A stretch of DNA of 64,000 nucleotides from Sphingobacterium puteale. Lineage in GTDB: Bacteria > Bacteroidota > Bacteroidia > Sphingobacteriales > Sphingobacteriaceae. The DNA lies in assembly GCF_003627955.1 (NCBI RefSeq), contig NZ_RBWS01000002.1:17706-81705 (forward strand). Reading direction: 5' to 3'. Under the pieces are notes generated by a model. It had not been told where the DNA came from, ran no database searches, and saw nothing but the letters and a program-made list of their open reading frames with translations. The position numbers and the translations under genes are program-made. Shown here piece after piece: positions 63,903 through 64,000 of this stretch (its first letter is position 1; each line of letters opens with the position of its first letter).

Positions 63903-64000
63903 GCCACACTATTGCACAAGTTTGAAACAGGAAATATTCTTACTGCTGTTAATAAAGCAAGAGAAAGCGGTATACTACCGAAGTAATTTTACTGGAACTA
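63903..64000 (+). repeat. 98-bp direct repeat, copy 2
   Basis: An exact copy of 63745-63842 lying 158 bp downstream. It carries the last 27 codons and stop codon of the regulator without the rest of the gene, and reaches the window edge, so its full extent is unknown. The 60-bp spacer (63843-63902) is not repeated inside the window. Confidence 0.95.

Overview
The window is chromosomal DNA of a Bacteroidota bacterium, most likely Sphingobacteriaceae (Sphingobacterium/Pedobacter type). The evidence is Bacteroidota-type promoters (TTG or TTTG, about 20 nt, then TAnnTTTG), almost no Shine-Dalgarno sequences, eukaryote-like ProS, the families DUF3810, DUF4905 and DUF1080, many SPII lipoproteins and Tat-exported oxidoreductases. 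The genus is inferred from gene content, not proven.

Layout. 0-5 kb: end of carA, eno, then a leftward operon yceH-MFS-DUF72. 5.2-8.3 kb: rightward operon of a histone-deacetylase-like hydrolase, a nucleoid-associated protein and a membrane metalloprotease-like DUF3810 protein. 8.4-19.4 kb: mostly leftward housekeeping and envelope genes (lpxB, DUF4397 lipoprotein, purH, udk, LysM protein, FadL-like porin, Gly/Trp-rich lipoprotein), with a FtsB/DivIC-like gene and a DUF1232 gene rightward. 19.6-26.6 kb: proS with an epimerase, an orphan DeoR regulator, the agmatine-to-putrescine pair aguB-aguA, and rpoN. 27-35.8 kb: a class A PBP, a degenerate GIY-YIG protein divergent from a LexA-like regulator, and rimP-nusA-infB with an attenuator-like leader. 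35.9-42 kb: VOC protein, OYE flavoenzyme, SDR, NUDIX, pyrE, SRPBCC, Tat-exported superoxide dismutase and an FNR/ferredoxin fusion. 42-48.7 kb: a branched-chain (leucine-type) acyl-CoA catabolic cluster ending in acetoacetate activation. 49.9-52.8 kb: a GntR-controlled ABC operon. 52.9-56.1 kb: a LacI regulator, a Tat-exported Gfo/Idh/MocA oxidoreductase and a DUF1080 hydrolase, resembling a 3-keto-glycoside cassette. 56.1-64 kb: an accessory segment, visibly richer in G+C, with two paralogous beta-propeller lipoproteins, a lectin-fold-like lipoprotein, two paralogous secreted proteins (one broken by a single in-frame TAG) and a divergent TPR-histidine kinase/LuxR-type response regulator pair. 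Its right end carries a 98-bp exact direct repeat that copies the 3' end of the regulator gene.

Most interesting signals: four unlinked genes whose TAnnTTTG box ends exactly 4 nt before the ATG, implying leaderless mRNAs; the terminator-like hairpin between the rimP promoter and rimP; the uncharacterised secreted-protein/two-component locus at 56-64 kb; and catalytic-residue anomalies in the GIY-YIG protein, the crotonase and IF2. I found no tRNA, rRNA, CRISPR array or complete insertion sequence.
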